Shown one piece after another: positions 1-6,322 of a stretch of 6,479 nucleotides of DNA. Within the stretch, counting starts at the first letter, position 1, and each line of letters starts with the position of its first letter. Below the pieces are notes generated by a model. The model did not search any database, was not told the origin of the DNA, and worked only from the letters and a program-made list of their open reading frames with translations. The stretch comes from Deltaproteobacteria bacterium (GTDB lineage Bacteria > Desulfobacterota > Deferrimicrobia > Deferrimicrobiales > Deferrimicrobiaceae). The translations under genes were made by a program, and so were the position numbers. The DNA is taken from positions 1 to 6,479 of the forward strand of contig JAJZRM010000173.1 in the NCBI GenBank assembly GCA_021802685.1, written 5' to 3'.

Positions 1-450
1 GACTCCACCTGCACGATCCTGTCCGGGCAGTTCGCGATGATCCTGGTCATCGGCCACACGGAGATCGCATCCGTGTCCGGGATCGATCCCGCATTCGACC
101 CGGTGCGGAAGAAGATGGGGCTGACGATCTCCCTGCACGCGCTGAACGACGAGGAAGTCTCCCGGGAGAAGGGGTTCACCGGCCGGCCGCACGTCCTTTC
201 CGTGTACGGCGCCGACCGCCCGGGGATCGTCTACTCGGTGGCGCGCGTGCTGGCCAGCCACGACGTGAACGTCACCGACCTGAACACCCAGGTCGTGGGC
301 GCCAAGGACCGGCCGGTGTACGTGATGGTCCTCGAGGTGGACATCCCCGAATCGTTGGACCTCAAGGAGCTGGACCGGGAGTTCGACAAGATCCGGAAAG
401 ACCTCTCCATCTCGATCTCCATGCGCCCCATCGAATCGGTGGAGTTATAG
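1..450 (+). CDS. ACT-domain regulatory protein, GcvR-like (5' end missing)
   Basis: Probably a GcvR-type two-ACT-domain protein. In E. coli GcvR senses glycine and antagonises GcvA at the glycine-cleavage operon, but the target here is unknown. The frame is open from base 1, so the true start lies outside the window; 149 residues are visible. Residues 1-18 begin DSTCTILSGQFAMILVI, which matches the second half of a first ACT domain where GcvR proteins have ED-S-x-x-x-LxG-x-F. A linker follows, then a complete second ACT domain at about residues 63-143, with the ligand-loop motif GADRPGIV (70-77) and NVTDLNTQVV (90-99). No DNA-binding or catalytic domain is visible, so it is either a stand-alone regulator or the end of something larger. 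It lies 37 bp upstream of def on the same strand and could be cotranscribed. The family call is firm; the glycine-specific role is inference. Confidence 0.85.
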   Translation, partial: DSTCTILSGQFAMILVIGHTEIASVSGIDPAFDPVRKKMGLTISLHALNDEEVSREKGFTGRPHVLSVYGADRPGIVYSVARVLASHDVNVTDLNTQVVGAKDRPVYVMVLEVDIPESLDLKELDREFDKIRKDLSISISMRPIESVEL

Positions 451-487
451 TGCTCCGTTTCGCGACGGTACACTAATCGGGATTCCC

Positions 488-997
488 ATGGCCGTTCTGC
501 CCATCCGGGTGTTTCCCGACCCCGTCCTGAAGGAGAAGGCCGCTCCCGTCGAGGGGGTGACGCCGGAAGTGTCCGCGTTCATCGACGATCTTCTCGAGAC
601 GATGCGGAACTCGCCCGGAGGGGTGGGGATCGCCGCTCCGCAGGTCGGGATTTCCCGACGGATCATCATCGTCGATGTCTCCGCGCACCGTCGCGGCGGC
701 CAGGAACCGAACCACGGACTGCTGGTCCTGGCGAACCCGGAGGTCCTGGCGATGGGCGGGAAGCAGGTCGTGCGCGAAGGGTGCATGAGCGTTCCCGACT
801 ACACCGCGAACGTTCAGCGCGCGCAGTGGGTGCTGGTGGATGCGCTGGGGCGGGACGGGGAACGGGTGATCGTCGAGTCGATCGGTTTCGAGGCGGTGGC
901 GATCCAGCACGAGATGGACCATCTCGACGGGATCCTTTTCCTCGACCGCGTCGTATCCATCAAGAACGACCTGTTCCGAAGGAAAAAGTACCGGTAG
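488..997 (+). CDS. def: Peptide deformylase
   Basis: Cytoplasmic metallohydrolase that removes the formyl group from the N-terminal methionine of new proteins. At 169 residues it has normal bacterial length. All three signature motifs are intact: GVGIAAPQ at 45-52, EGCMS at 97-101 with metal ligand Cys99 (Met replaces the commoner Leu), and QHEMDH at 140-145 with ligands His141 and His145 and catalytic Glu142. The basic tail ends FRRKKYR. The start at ATG 488 gives the usual N-terminus (MAVLPIRVFPDPVL). The ribosome binding site is weak, only GGGA five bases before the ATG, so translation may be coupled to the ACT gene upstream. The common partner fmt (methionyl-tRNA formyltransferase) is not next to it; a convergent unrelated gene follows after 8 bp. 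Identification is essentially certain from the motifs. Confidence 0.97.
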   Translation: MAVLPIRVFPDPVLKEKAAPVEGVTPEVSAFIDDLLETMRNSPGGVGIAAPQVGISRRIIIVDVSAHRRGGQEPNHGLLVLANPEVLAMGGKQVVREGCMSVPDYTANVQRAQWVLVDALGRDGERVIVESIGFEAVAIQHEMDHLDGILFLDRVVSIKNDLFRRKKYR

Positions 998-1005
998 GAT
1001 CCGCC

Positions 1006-1383
1006 TCAATTCCGATCCGTGGAGGATGCGGCGGCGCCCATGGCTGCCTGCCGTTCGTCGTGTGCGGAACCGGAGACGGCCTCCGGGACCGGAATGGGCG
1101 TCTGCCTCCGCTTCAGGTAGCCGCGAACGGATTCGAGAATGCGTTTCGAGGCTTTTTCCATCGTCGCTTCGGTGACCGAAAGGACCGGAGTGGCGGTTTG
1201 CCGGACCCCTTCCCGCGATATTTCCACATGGAAAGCGCTGCCGTCCCCGTCATGGGCTATCTGGATCATCTTCTCGATTTCCGCCGCCTTCGAGGCGCCG
1301 GCGCCGGATATCAGCATGACGAAAGCCGTGGCGACGAGGAAAGGGCAAGTCCGTTGATCCCGTCGAGAGGGATGCCGATCCAT
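1006..1383 (-). CDS. Small secreted protein of unknown function
   Basis: A 125-residue protein I do not recognise. The N-terminus is basic (MDRHPSRRDQR), followed by a hydrophobic core at about 13-28 and a signal-peptidase-I-like site with SKA before the cut near residue 33. The mature protein, about 92 residues, is therefore probably periplasmic or extracellular. It has a short amphipathic/beta-like stretch (AFHVEISREGVRQTATPVLS, 50-69), a charged helix around 72-93 (EATMEKASKRILESVRGYLKR) and a low-complexity Ala/Ser-rich tail. There are no cysteines after cleavage and no catalytic motif. The start at 1383 is supported by AAAGGAG seven bases upstream. The gene ends 8 bp from the stop of def in convergent orientation and is divergent from the lipoprotein gene at 1599. 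A strong ribosome binding site plus a clean signal peptide argue that it is a real gene and not a shadow frame. Confidence 0.72.
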   Translation of the reverse strand: MDRHPSRRDQRTCPFLVATAFVMLISGAGASKAAEIEKMIQIAHDGDGSAFHVEISREGVRQTATPVLSVTEATMEKASKRILESVRGYLKRRQTPIPVPEAVSGSAHDERQAAMGAAASSTDRN

Positions 1384-1598
1384 CTCCGGTCTCCTTTCCC
1401 GGGGTTCGAGGCGGTTTCTTTGATGGATTTCACTGCAAAAGTAGAGCCATGCCGTTCATGACGAAGACGCCCGTAGAATCGATTCGTTGCGGATCGGCCG
1501 CTTTCCATGGCGATGGCGAATTCGTAATTCCGGCGGCGGAGGATCACTCTTTTGTTCTCCGGCTCATAACCGGCCTCGTGTGTAGTATCTTATGGAAA
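1384..1598. other. Divergent intergenic region (215 bp)
   Basis: This is the gene-free stretch between the minus-strand secreted protein and the plus-strand lipoprotein; it must carry the promoters of both unless the genes are read from afar. On the minus strand it holds the clear AAAGGAG ribosome binding site just after 1383. On the plus strand TAGTAT (1583-1588) resembles a -10 box, but no properly spaced -35 accompanies it, and it lies only about 11 bp before the ATG at 1599. The lipoprotein reading frame stays open back to an ATG at 1449, but that part does not look like protein: it would bury the signal peptide behind 50 residues. Nothing else is visible. Confidence 0.5.
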
Positions 1599-2567
1599 AT
1601 GTCTCGGCCGATTTTCGTCGTCATATGTCTTGCGGGGTCGCTCCTGCTCGCATCGTGTTCGGGCGGACACCGGGCGGTGATGCCGGATGGATCGCCACCG
1701 GAAGTCCATACCCTGCCCGCATCGTCGATTTTTACCGACAGGGCCGTTCTGCACGGAACCGCGAGCCCGCATGAATCGTCCGCGAAGGTTTGGTTCGAGT
1801 TCGGAACCGATCCCGATATGTCCGGATGGACCGCCACTCCCTTCCGGGAAATGAGATCCTCCGCGGCGTCCCGTTCTTTCAGGGCGTCGGTCAGCGGTTT
1901 GAAACCGTACACGAGGTATTACTACCGGGCGGCGGCGGGCAACGAACACGGGACACGCCGGGGGGACATCCGGTATTTCCCGACGGGGGATTGTTATGTG
2001 GCTGTCGGGGACAGCATCACCGGCGGTTTCAATGGAGGCTACGGGCCGTTACTGGCGGACCTCCTTACGAATTCCAAAGGGTATCCGCACACGGTCAAGA
2101 ACTTGGGCGTGTCCGGGGCCACCTCCGCCAACGGTCCCAGAGTGGTGTCGTTCGCGTTGTCGGAATTTCCCTTCGCGAAATATTATCTCATTCAGTACGG
2201 GACGAACGACGCTTCCCTGTCCATCCGCATGCCGAGCGGCAAGGGACTGAGGCCGGGGGATCCGGGGTACGCCTTCTCCTACAAGGACAATCTTCAGCGG
2301 GTTGTAACGATGCTGCTCGCCTCGGGGAAAATCCCTTGCCTGGCGAAAGTCCCCCATGCCGCGAATCCCGCCGTCGACGATTCGCGCATCCGGGAATACA
2401 ACGCGGTGATCGATGAACTCGTCGCCGCGAACGGCATCGCGGTCATCCCGCCGGACTTCTTCACGCATTTCCGGAAGCACCCGGGCGAGCTCGCCGACGG
2501 GGTCCACCCGAACATGGCCGGTTACAAATCCATGGCGAACCTTTGGCATGCGGCCTTGAGCAGATGA
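1599..2567 (+). CDS. SGNH/GDSL-hydrolase lipoprotein with FnIII-like N-terminal segment
   Basis: A predicted membrane-anchored esterase, lipase or carbohydrate deacetylase of the SGNH superfamily; the substrate cannot be told. From ATG 1599 it has 322 residues. Residues 1-20 are a lipoprotein signal with lipobox LASC and lipidated Cys20; Ser21 at +2 suggests outer-membrane sorting by the E. coli rule. Residues about 35-128 resemble a fibronectin-III or purple-phosphatase-N-like beta domain (FTDRAVLHGTA, VWFEFGTDP, LKPYTRYYYRAAAGNEHG). The SGNH domain runs from about 132 to 320. Block I is GDSI with nucleophile Ser139, block II NLGVSG with Gly170, block III GTND with Asn203, and block V DGVHPN with Asp300 and His303, so all catalytic residues are present. 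I chose 1599 because it places the signal peptide at the N-terminus; the ribosome binding site is poor (only GGA close by). GTG 1578 in frame is an alternative. No partner gene is adjacent on this strand. Confidence 0.88.
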   Translation: MSRPIFVVICLAGSLLLASCSGGHRAVMPDGSPPEVHTLPASSIFTDRAVLHGTASPHESSAKVWFEFGTDPDMSGWTATPFREMRSSAASRSFRASVSGLKPYTRYYYRAAAGNEHGTRRGDIRYFPTGDCYVAVGDSITGGFNGGYGPLLADLLTNSKGYPHTVKNLGVSGATSANGPRVVSFALSEFPFAKYYLIQYGTNDASLSIRMPSGKGLRPGDPGYAFSYKDNLQRVVTMLLASGKIPCLAKVPHAANPAVDDSRIREYNAVIDELVAANGIAVIPPDFFTHFRKHPGELADGVHPNMAGYKSMANLWHAALSR

Positions 2568-2597
2568 GGGAACGCCCGCCGATCACGCCGCGCGATG

Positions 2598-2629
2598 AAA
2601 AAGGGGTTACGGCCGCAGACCGCAACCCC
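2598..2629 (-). terminator. Factor-independent terminator of tRNA-Phe
   Basis: Read on the minus strand, GGGGTTGCGG (2629-2620) pairs with CCGTAACCCC (2612-2603) over ten pairs, including one G-U wobble, around a 7-base loop, and is followed at once by five T (2602-2598). It begins 12 bp after the encoded CCA of the tRNA. On the plus strand the same hairpin is followed by AAAGATA rather than T, so it should not stop transcription of the lipoprotein gene efficiently. Confidence 0.85.
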
Positions 2630-2641
2630 AAAGATATTCTA

Positions 2642-2717
2642 TGGTGGCCCCTCCCAGAATTGAACTGGGGACACGAGGATTTTCAGTCCTCTGCTCTACC
2701 ATCTGAGCTAAAGGGCC
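2642..2717 (-). tRNA. tRNA-Phe (GAA)
   Basis: A 76-nt tRNA with encoded CCA end. The acceptor stem is GGCCCTT paired with AGGGGCC (seven pairs, one U-G), discriminator A73, then CCA at 2644-2642. The D arm contains AGCTCAGATGGTAGAGC. The anticodon stem GAGGA/TCCTC encloses the loop CTGAAAA, giving anticodon GAA at 2684-2682, hence phenylalanine; the A after the anticodon is usual for tRNA-Phe. The T arm is CCCAG-TTCAATT-CTGGG. It lies 18 bp after the stop of the RDD gene, has its own promoter in the end of that gene, and is followed by a terminator. No integrase gene or repeat of its 3' end is seen in the window. Confidence 0.98.
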
Positions 2718-2734
2718 ACCTGAAGGAACTGTGA

Positions 2735-2764
2735 ATTATATCGGCGGATTCCCCGGGGTGTCAA
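2735..2764 (-). promoter_or_regulatory. Consensus sigma-70 promoter for tRNA-Phe
   Basis: On the minus strand TTGACA (2764-2759), an 18-bp spacer and TATAAT (2740-2735) match the housekeeping sigma consensus at all twelve positions. Transcription should begin about 2728-2730, leaving a leader of roughly 11-13 nt before the mature tRNA 5' end at 2717. The promoter overlaps the last nine codons of the RDD gene, whose TAA stop (2738-2736) lies within the -10 box. The assignment rests on sequence match and position only. Confidence 0.85.
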
Positions 2765-3320
2765 GCGCGGGCGGGGGCGGGTCCGCCGGCCGGGATGCGT
2801 CCTCCGCCGGAGCCTGCGTCCGCGGTTCTTTCCCGGGATCGGAGAGCGGGACATCGGTCCGGATGACGAGGGTCTTGCACACCTTGTCGTGGAGCCCCTG
2901 CTTTCGCGCGTCGAAGGCCGCCCACAGGTACCCGATGTTGAACGTCAGGTCGCAAAGGAAATATCCCAGCCACCGCAGGAACGCTTTCCTGTAATCGAGG
3001 GGTGTGCCGTCTTCGTTGATCACCTTGATCTTCAGGGCCATCTTGCCGAACGTCTGGCCGCAGGAGCCGTGCAGGTAGACGTAGTAGAAGATGGGGAATC
3101 CGAGGAAGAACATGCCTCGCAGCACGTTGGAAGGGGTGAATCCGTCGCCCGTGTCGCCCTCGCCGATGCCGCTGCCGGCCCACCACCCCGCGTCGGAGCC
3201 CAGCCGGTCCGCCAGGTAGATCAGGTTGAACGTCGCGATGATCAGCACCAGGTCGACGACCCGGGCCGCGGCGCGCACCCAGAACCCCGCGTAGGGCAAA
3301 TGCCCCGTGTTCCGTTCCAT
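2736..3320 (-). CDS. RDD-family integral membrane protein
   Basis: A 194-residue membrane protein of the RDD family, whose members are mostly uncharacterised; some have been linked to ion transport, but no function can be given here. The family hallmark is near the N-terminus: FWVRAAARVVDLVLI, with Arg16 and Arg20 and the Asp23 that starts helix 1 (about 21-40). A Gly/Asp-rich loop (41-65) leads to helix 2 (about 68-84), then GQTFGKMALKIKVI (88-101), the typical conserved RDD loop. Helix 3 lies at about 113-134, followed by DARKQGLHDKVCKTLVI, also typical. A Pro-rich cytosolic tail (159-194) is extra to the family core. The ATG at 3320 lies five bp after the rsmE stop, implying translational coupling; AAAAGGAG sits 14 bases upstream, farther than ideal. 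It is the last protein gene of the prmA-rsmE operon, and its 3' end carries the tRNA-Phe promoter. Confidence 0.88.
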   Translation of the reverse strand: MERNTGHLPYAGFWVRAAARVVDLVLIIATFNLIYLADRLGSDAGWWAGSGIGEGDTGDGFTPSNVLRGMFFLGFPIFYYVYLHGSCGQTFGKMALKIKVINEDGTPLDYRKAFLRWLGYFLCDLTFNIGYLWAAFDARKQGLHDKVCKTLVIRTDVPLSDPGKEPRTQAPAEDASRPADPPPPALDTPGNPPI

Positions 3321-3325
3321 GTCGC

Positions 3326-4069
3326 CTATGGTGACTCCTTTTCGAAATGGTACATCACCATGGCAAGGACTGCGAGCGCCGCCGTTTCCACGCGCAGGAT
3401 CCGGTTTCCCAGCCCCGCGCACCGGCATCCCGCCGCAACGGCCTCCCGCACCTCGTCCGGAGAGAAGCCGCCCTCCGGCCCCACGACGAGAGCGACGCTC
3501 GAAACCCCGGACATCCCGGAGAAGACGTTCTTCAGGGTAAAGGTCCGTTCCCCCTCGTAGAAGACCACCCGGCCGTCGTGCCTCGCGGCTTGGAGCAGCG
3601 CCTCGTTGAACGGGACGATCCCGGACACTTCGGGAACGCGGCCGGAGCCGCACTGCTTCGCCGCCGCCAGGGCCACCCGCTCCCATCGAAGGAGCCGTTT
3701 TTTCGCATCCGACGGGTCGACGCGGGGGATCGTCCGGGAGGACCGGAACGGGATGACCCGCGAGACGCCCAGCTCCGTCGCCTTTTCGAGGATGAAATCC
3801 ATCTTGTCGGCTTTCGGAAGCCCCACGGCCAGGGTGACGGCGACCGGGGGAGGGGGCTCCGGCGCGAACGTCTCGAGGACCTCCGCCCGCAAGGATCGCG
3901 AAGTGGCCTCGAGGATGCGCATGCGGTACCTGGTGCCCTCCTCGTCGAAGGCGTGGAAGCTGTCCCCCACGGAGAGGCGCAGGGACCGGAGCATGTGTCC
4001 GGCCTCGGTGCCGGACAGGACGGCGGTGTCTCCCGAGATGTTGTTCCTGCGAACGAGGAAGGTGGGCAT
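3326..4069 (-). CDS. rsmE: 16S rRNA (uracil-1498-N3)-methyltransferase RsmE
   Basis: A SPOUT-class, SAM-dependent enzyme that methylates N3 of U1498 in helix 44 of 16S rRNA, acting on the 30S subunit. At 247 residues it has normal length. Residues 1-70 form the PUA-like RNA-binding domain (MPTFLVRRN, then AGHMLRSLRLSVGDSF at 23-38). The SPOUT domain starts near 76, with the family stretch GLPKADKMDFILEKATELGV (83-102) and AAAKQCGSGRVPEV (135-148). The trefoil-knot cofactor site is GPEGGFS (197-203) plus LGNRILRVETAA (220-231), both intact. The start at 4069 gives the standard N-terminus; AGGA abuts the ATG and a better GGAGGA lies in the end of prmA, so coupling to prmA (17-bp gap) is likely. 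The same frame stays open far upstream through prmA, but that part is not coding. Identification is strong. Confidence 0.96.
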   Translation of the reverse strand: MPTFLVRRNNISGDTAVLSGTEAGHMLRSLRLSVGDSFHAFDEEGTRYRMRILEATSRSLRAEVLETFAPEPPPPVAVTLAVGLPKADKMDFILEKATELGVSRVIPFRSSRTIPRVDPSDAKKRLLRWERVALAAAKQCGSGRVPEVSGIVPFNEALLQAARHDGRVVFYEGERTFTLKNVFSGMSGVSSVALVVGPEGGFSPDEVREAVAAGCRCAGLGNRILRVETAALAVLAMVMYHFEKESP

Positions 4070-4086
4070 TCCTGACCGCCGCGCGG

Positions 4087-5010
4087 TTAATTCCTCCGCC
4101 GGAGAAGCAGCGCGGCCCACTGGCCGTCGGTGGCTTCCTCGGCGAGGGATGCGCCGTGTTTCACGTATTCTTCGACAACCCAGCCGCTTTTCTCCTTCAG
4201 GATCCCCGAGAGGACGAGCCGCCCTTCCGGGGCGCACAGGGCAAGGATCTGCGCGGCCAGATCGACAAGGATCTCCGCGATCAGGTTGGCGAGCACCAGG
4301 TCGAATTCCCCCCCGATCGCGGACAAGGTCGTGCCTTCCGAGCGGAAGACGCCGGATACGCCGTTCAGCCCGGCGTTTTTCCCCGCAACTTCCACCGCCA
4401 CCGGGTCGGTGTCGATCCCGAGGACCCGTTCCGCACCCAGGCGCGCCGCCGCGATCCCCAAAATCCCCGTTCCCGTGCCGATGTCGAGGACCGTGCGGGG
4501 GAAAGGGCGCCGGTCGAAGAGGGTCTCCATGAATCGCAGGCACATCCGCGTGGTTTCGTGCGTCCCGGTCCCGAACGCCTGTCCGGGATCGACCGTCAGC
4601 ACCAGGTCGTTCTCCGCGGGCGAATATTTTTCCCACGACGGCTTGATGACGAGCCTTCGGCCGATCTTTCGGGCGCGGAAATGCTCCTTCCATTTCTCCG
4701 CCCATCCCGTGTCGGTGATCTCGGCGGCGCTTTGGAACGACTCCGGACCCGGGCCGAACGTCTCCGCGAGCAACGGGAGGAAATCGAGGAAGCTCCTTTT
4801 CAGCGCCCAGAGGTCGGTGTCCCACGGGAAATAGGCGGTCAGCCGGGTGACGTCCGGCGGGGGGGGGATCGGGTCGGCCGGGTCGCCGGACGCGCCGAGC
4901 AGCTGCTCGTCGTAGGCCATCCCGAGCGAGCCGTGCGCCATGAGAAACTGGGTGACCGCGTCGATCGCCTCCCGGCGGACCTCCACGGTGAACGATTTCC
5001 AGCGGGTCAT
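4087..5010 (-). CDS. prmA: Ribosomal protein L11 methyltransferase PrmA
   Basis: A SAM-dependent class I methyltransferase that trimethylates ribosomal protein L11. From ATG 5010 it has 307 residues, close to the family norm of about 295. The N-terminal substrate-recognition domain spans about 1-95, with a Pro/Asp-rich insertion at 43-54. The linker carries TGWAEKWKEHF (101-111). The PrmA signature DPGQAFGTGTHETT is at 141-154, the cofactor loop VLDIGTGTGIL at 174-184, acidic GIDTDP at 198-203, and the catalytic-loop equivalent LANLIAE at 240-246, where many family members have NILA. I chose 5010 because AAGGGAG lies 4 bases upstream; the in-frame ATGs at 5028 and 5025 lack one. It is the first gene of the operon prmA-rsmE-RDD, divergent from the amidohydrolase gene. 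The pairing with rsmE is common in bacteria and joins two ribosome-modifying enzymes. Confidence 0.96.
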   Translation of the reverse strand: MTRWKSFTVEVRREAIDAVTQFLMAHGSLGMAYDEQLLGASGDPADPIPPPPDVTRLTAYFPWDTDLWALKRSFLDFLPLLAETFGPGPESFQSAAEITDTGWAEKWKEHFRARKIGRRLVIKPSWEKYSPAENDLVLTVDPGQAFGTGTHETTRMCLRFMETLFDRRPFPRTVLDIGTGTGILGIAAARLGAERVLGIDTDPVAVEVAGKNAGLNGVSGVFRSEGTTLSAIGGEFDLVLANLIAEILVDLAAQILALCAPEGRLVLSGILKEKSGWVVEEYVKHGASLAEEATDGQWAALLLRRRN

Positions 5011-5046
5011 CCTGCTCCCTTCCATCATCCGCGATTGCCTGCACCG

Positions 5047-5067
5047 GGGCGGGAACGCGTCCCGCCC
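5047..5067. repeat. GC-rich palindrome in the prmA/amidohydrolase divergent region
   Basis: Arms GGGCGGGA (5047-5054) and TCCCGCCC (5060-5067) are perfect 8-bp inverted repeats around five bases; the centre contains ACGCGT. It lies 37 bp upstream of the prmA start and about 20 bp before the -10 box of the amidohydrolase promoter. It could be an operator for one or both genes or a hairpin in the prmA leader. There is no T-run on either side, so it is not a terminator. It may be chance in DNA this rich in GC. Confidence 0.5.
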
Positions 5068-5086
5068 AATGGCGGTCCGCCGAGTA

Positions 5087-5095
5087 TGCTAAAAT
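5087..5095 (+). promoter_or_regulatory. Extended -10 promoter for the M20 amidohydrolase gene
   Basis: TG-C-TAAAAT matches the extended -10 form TGnTATAAT with one mismatch. No good -35 is present at the expected position (about 5067-5072 reads CAATGG), which extended -10 promoters can do without. Transcription would begin near 5102, about 27 nt before the ATG at 5129. The surrounding AT-rich patch stands out from the GC-rich flanks. Confidence 0.55.
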
Positions 5096-5128
5096 ACCAC
5101 CTTGCGTCGCGCAGGACCTAAAGGAAAT

Positions 5129-6322
5129 ATGGATCCGGAACGAAAAACCCTATTAAGCGCCGCGGCCGGCCTCCGGCCGGAAGCCGTCCGGATGCTTCGG
5201 GACATCACCTCCTTCGCGGAGCTCTCCCTCCAGGAAACCCGCACCTCCAAGACGCTTTCCTCTTTCCTCGAGACGAGGGGATTCCGCGTCGAGCGGGGCG
5301 TGGCGGGGATGGAGACCGCCTTCCGCGCGGAGTACTCCTTCGGCAAGGGACGCCCGGCGGTGGCGTTCCTCTGCGAGATGGACGCGCTCCCGTCCCTTGG
5401 CCACGCGTGCGGGCACAACATCGTGGGGGTCGCGTCGGCGTGCGCGGCCGCCGCCCTGGCCGGGTTCGGGGAAGGCGTGTTCAGGTCGGGGAAAGTGGTT
5501 GCGCTCGGAACCCCCGCCGAGGAGACGGGGTACGGCAAGGCCCGGATGGTGGAGAAGAAGGCCTTCCGGGGGATCGACGCCGCGATGATGGTGCATCCGT
5601 CCTCCCGTCGGCACGTGGCGAAGGGATACCTCGCGCTGCACAAAATGCACATCACCTTTCATGGCCGCGCGGCCCACGCATCCGCGTACCCGGAGCACGG
5701 CATCAACGCCCTAGACGGTGTCCTCCTCCTTTTCCACGGCGTTTCCGCACTGCGGCAGCAGCTGCCCGACACGGTCCGCGTCCACGGGATCATCACGGAA
5801 GGGGGGCGGGCCCCCAACATCATCCCGGACCGGGCGAAGGCGTACTTTTACGTGCGGGGAGAAAACGAAGAGGAGCTGCGCGAGGCGGTTGCGCGCGTGA
5901 AGGCGTGCGCCGCCGGTGCGGCGACGGCCAGCCGTTGCCGCCTGTCGGTCGAGGACGGCCCGTACACCCTCTTCCCGATGAAAGTCAATCCCGTCCTCGC
6001 CGCGGCGTATCGCCGCGCGCTCGGGCTGCTGAACCTCAAGGAGAGCGGGGCGCCTCCGAACCGGAACCGCGGCTCTTCCGACATCGGGAACGTTTCCCAG
6101 GCCGTCCCCACCCTCCAGCCCAACGTGCCCATCACCACCGGCGAGCGCGTCGAGATCCACACCCGTCCCTTCGCGGAGGCGACGACGAAGGCGTCGGGGG
6201 TGGACGGTATGATGGAGGGGATCCGCGCGCTCGCGCTCACCGGGTACGAGCTGTTCTCCGACCCGGCGATGGTACGGGACGCGTGGAGGGCATTCAATCA
6301 GCAGAACCGGGACGTTCCTTAA
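5129..6322 (+). CDS. M20-family amidohydrolase, AbgB/PM20D2-like
   Basis: A zinc-dependent cytosolic amidohydrolase. Relatives cleave p-aminobenzoyl-glutamate (AbgB), or dipeptides with a basic C-terminal residue (PM20D2); which applies here is not known. From ATG 5129 it has 397 residues. The catalytic domain (1-168) carries EMDALP (83-88), GHACGHN (91-97), and GTPAEETG (127-134) with the general-base Glu pair 131-132, then MMVHP with His156. The dimerisation domain (about 170-265) starts with FHGRAAHASAYPEHGINALD (177-196). The catalytic domain resumes with the family motif SDIGNVSQAVP (317-327) and ends with HTRPF (344-348). AAAGGA lies three bases upstream; an in-frame TTG at 5102 is less likely. 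The last eight residues (NQQNRDVP) and the stop are largely encoded by a mobile-type repeat, so the natural C-terminus may have been replaced, though the core domain is complete. It stands alone, divergent from prmA. Confidence 0.9.
   Translation: MDPERKTLLSAAAGLRPEAVRMLRDITSFAELSLQETRTSKTLSSFLETRGFRVERGVAGMETAFRAEYSFGKGRPAVAFLCEMDALPSLGHACGHNIVGVASACAAAALAGFGEGVFRSGKVVALGTPAEETGYGKARMVEKKAFRGIDAAMMVHPSSRRHVAKGYLALHKMHITFHGRAAHASAYPEHGINALDGVLLLFHGVSALRQQLPDTVRVHGIITEGGRAPNIIPDRAKAYFYVRGENEEELREAVARVKACAAGAATASRCRLSVEDGPYTLFPMKVNPVLAAAYRRALGLLNLKESGAPPNRNRGSSDIGNVSQAVPTLQPNVPITTGERVEIHTRPFAEATTKASGVDGMMEGIRALALTGYELFSDPAMVRDAWRAFNQQNRDVP

Noticed and set aside
469..474. TACACT before def as a possible -10 box.
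   Set aside because: The -35 region at the correct distance (TTATAG) matches only two of six positions, and the spacing to the ACT gene permits cotranscription.
1449..1598. Possible upstream start of the lipoprotein at ATG 1449.
   Set aside because: It would put 50 unremarkable residues before a clear lipoprotein signal peptide and prevent lipidation; the family architecture needs the signal at the N-terminus.
2642..2717. tRNA-Phe as an integration site for a genomic island.
   Set aside because: No integrase gene, no second copy of the tRNA 3' end and no compositional break are seen beside it; the tRNA, promoter and terminator are all intact.
2889..3560. A 223-codon plus-strand open frame opposite the RDD gene and rsmE.
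   Set aside because: It spans two well-supported genes on the other strand and shows no domain, signal peptide or ribosome binding site.
4070..5044. The rsmE frame remains open for about 975 bases upstream, giving a 572-residue reading frame across all of prmA.
   Set aside because: The upstream part is Arg/Gly/Pro-rich shadow sequence in a different frame of the well-supported prmA gene, and RsmE has its normal N-terminus at 4069.
4156..5121. A 321-codon plus-strand open frame opposite prmA.
   Set aside because: It is antisense to a gene with intact PrmA motifs, has biased Arg/Gly/Pro composition and no recognisable domain, and is typical of GC-rich DNA.
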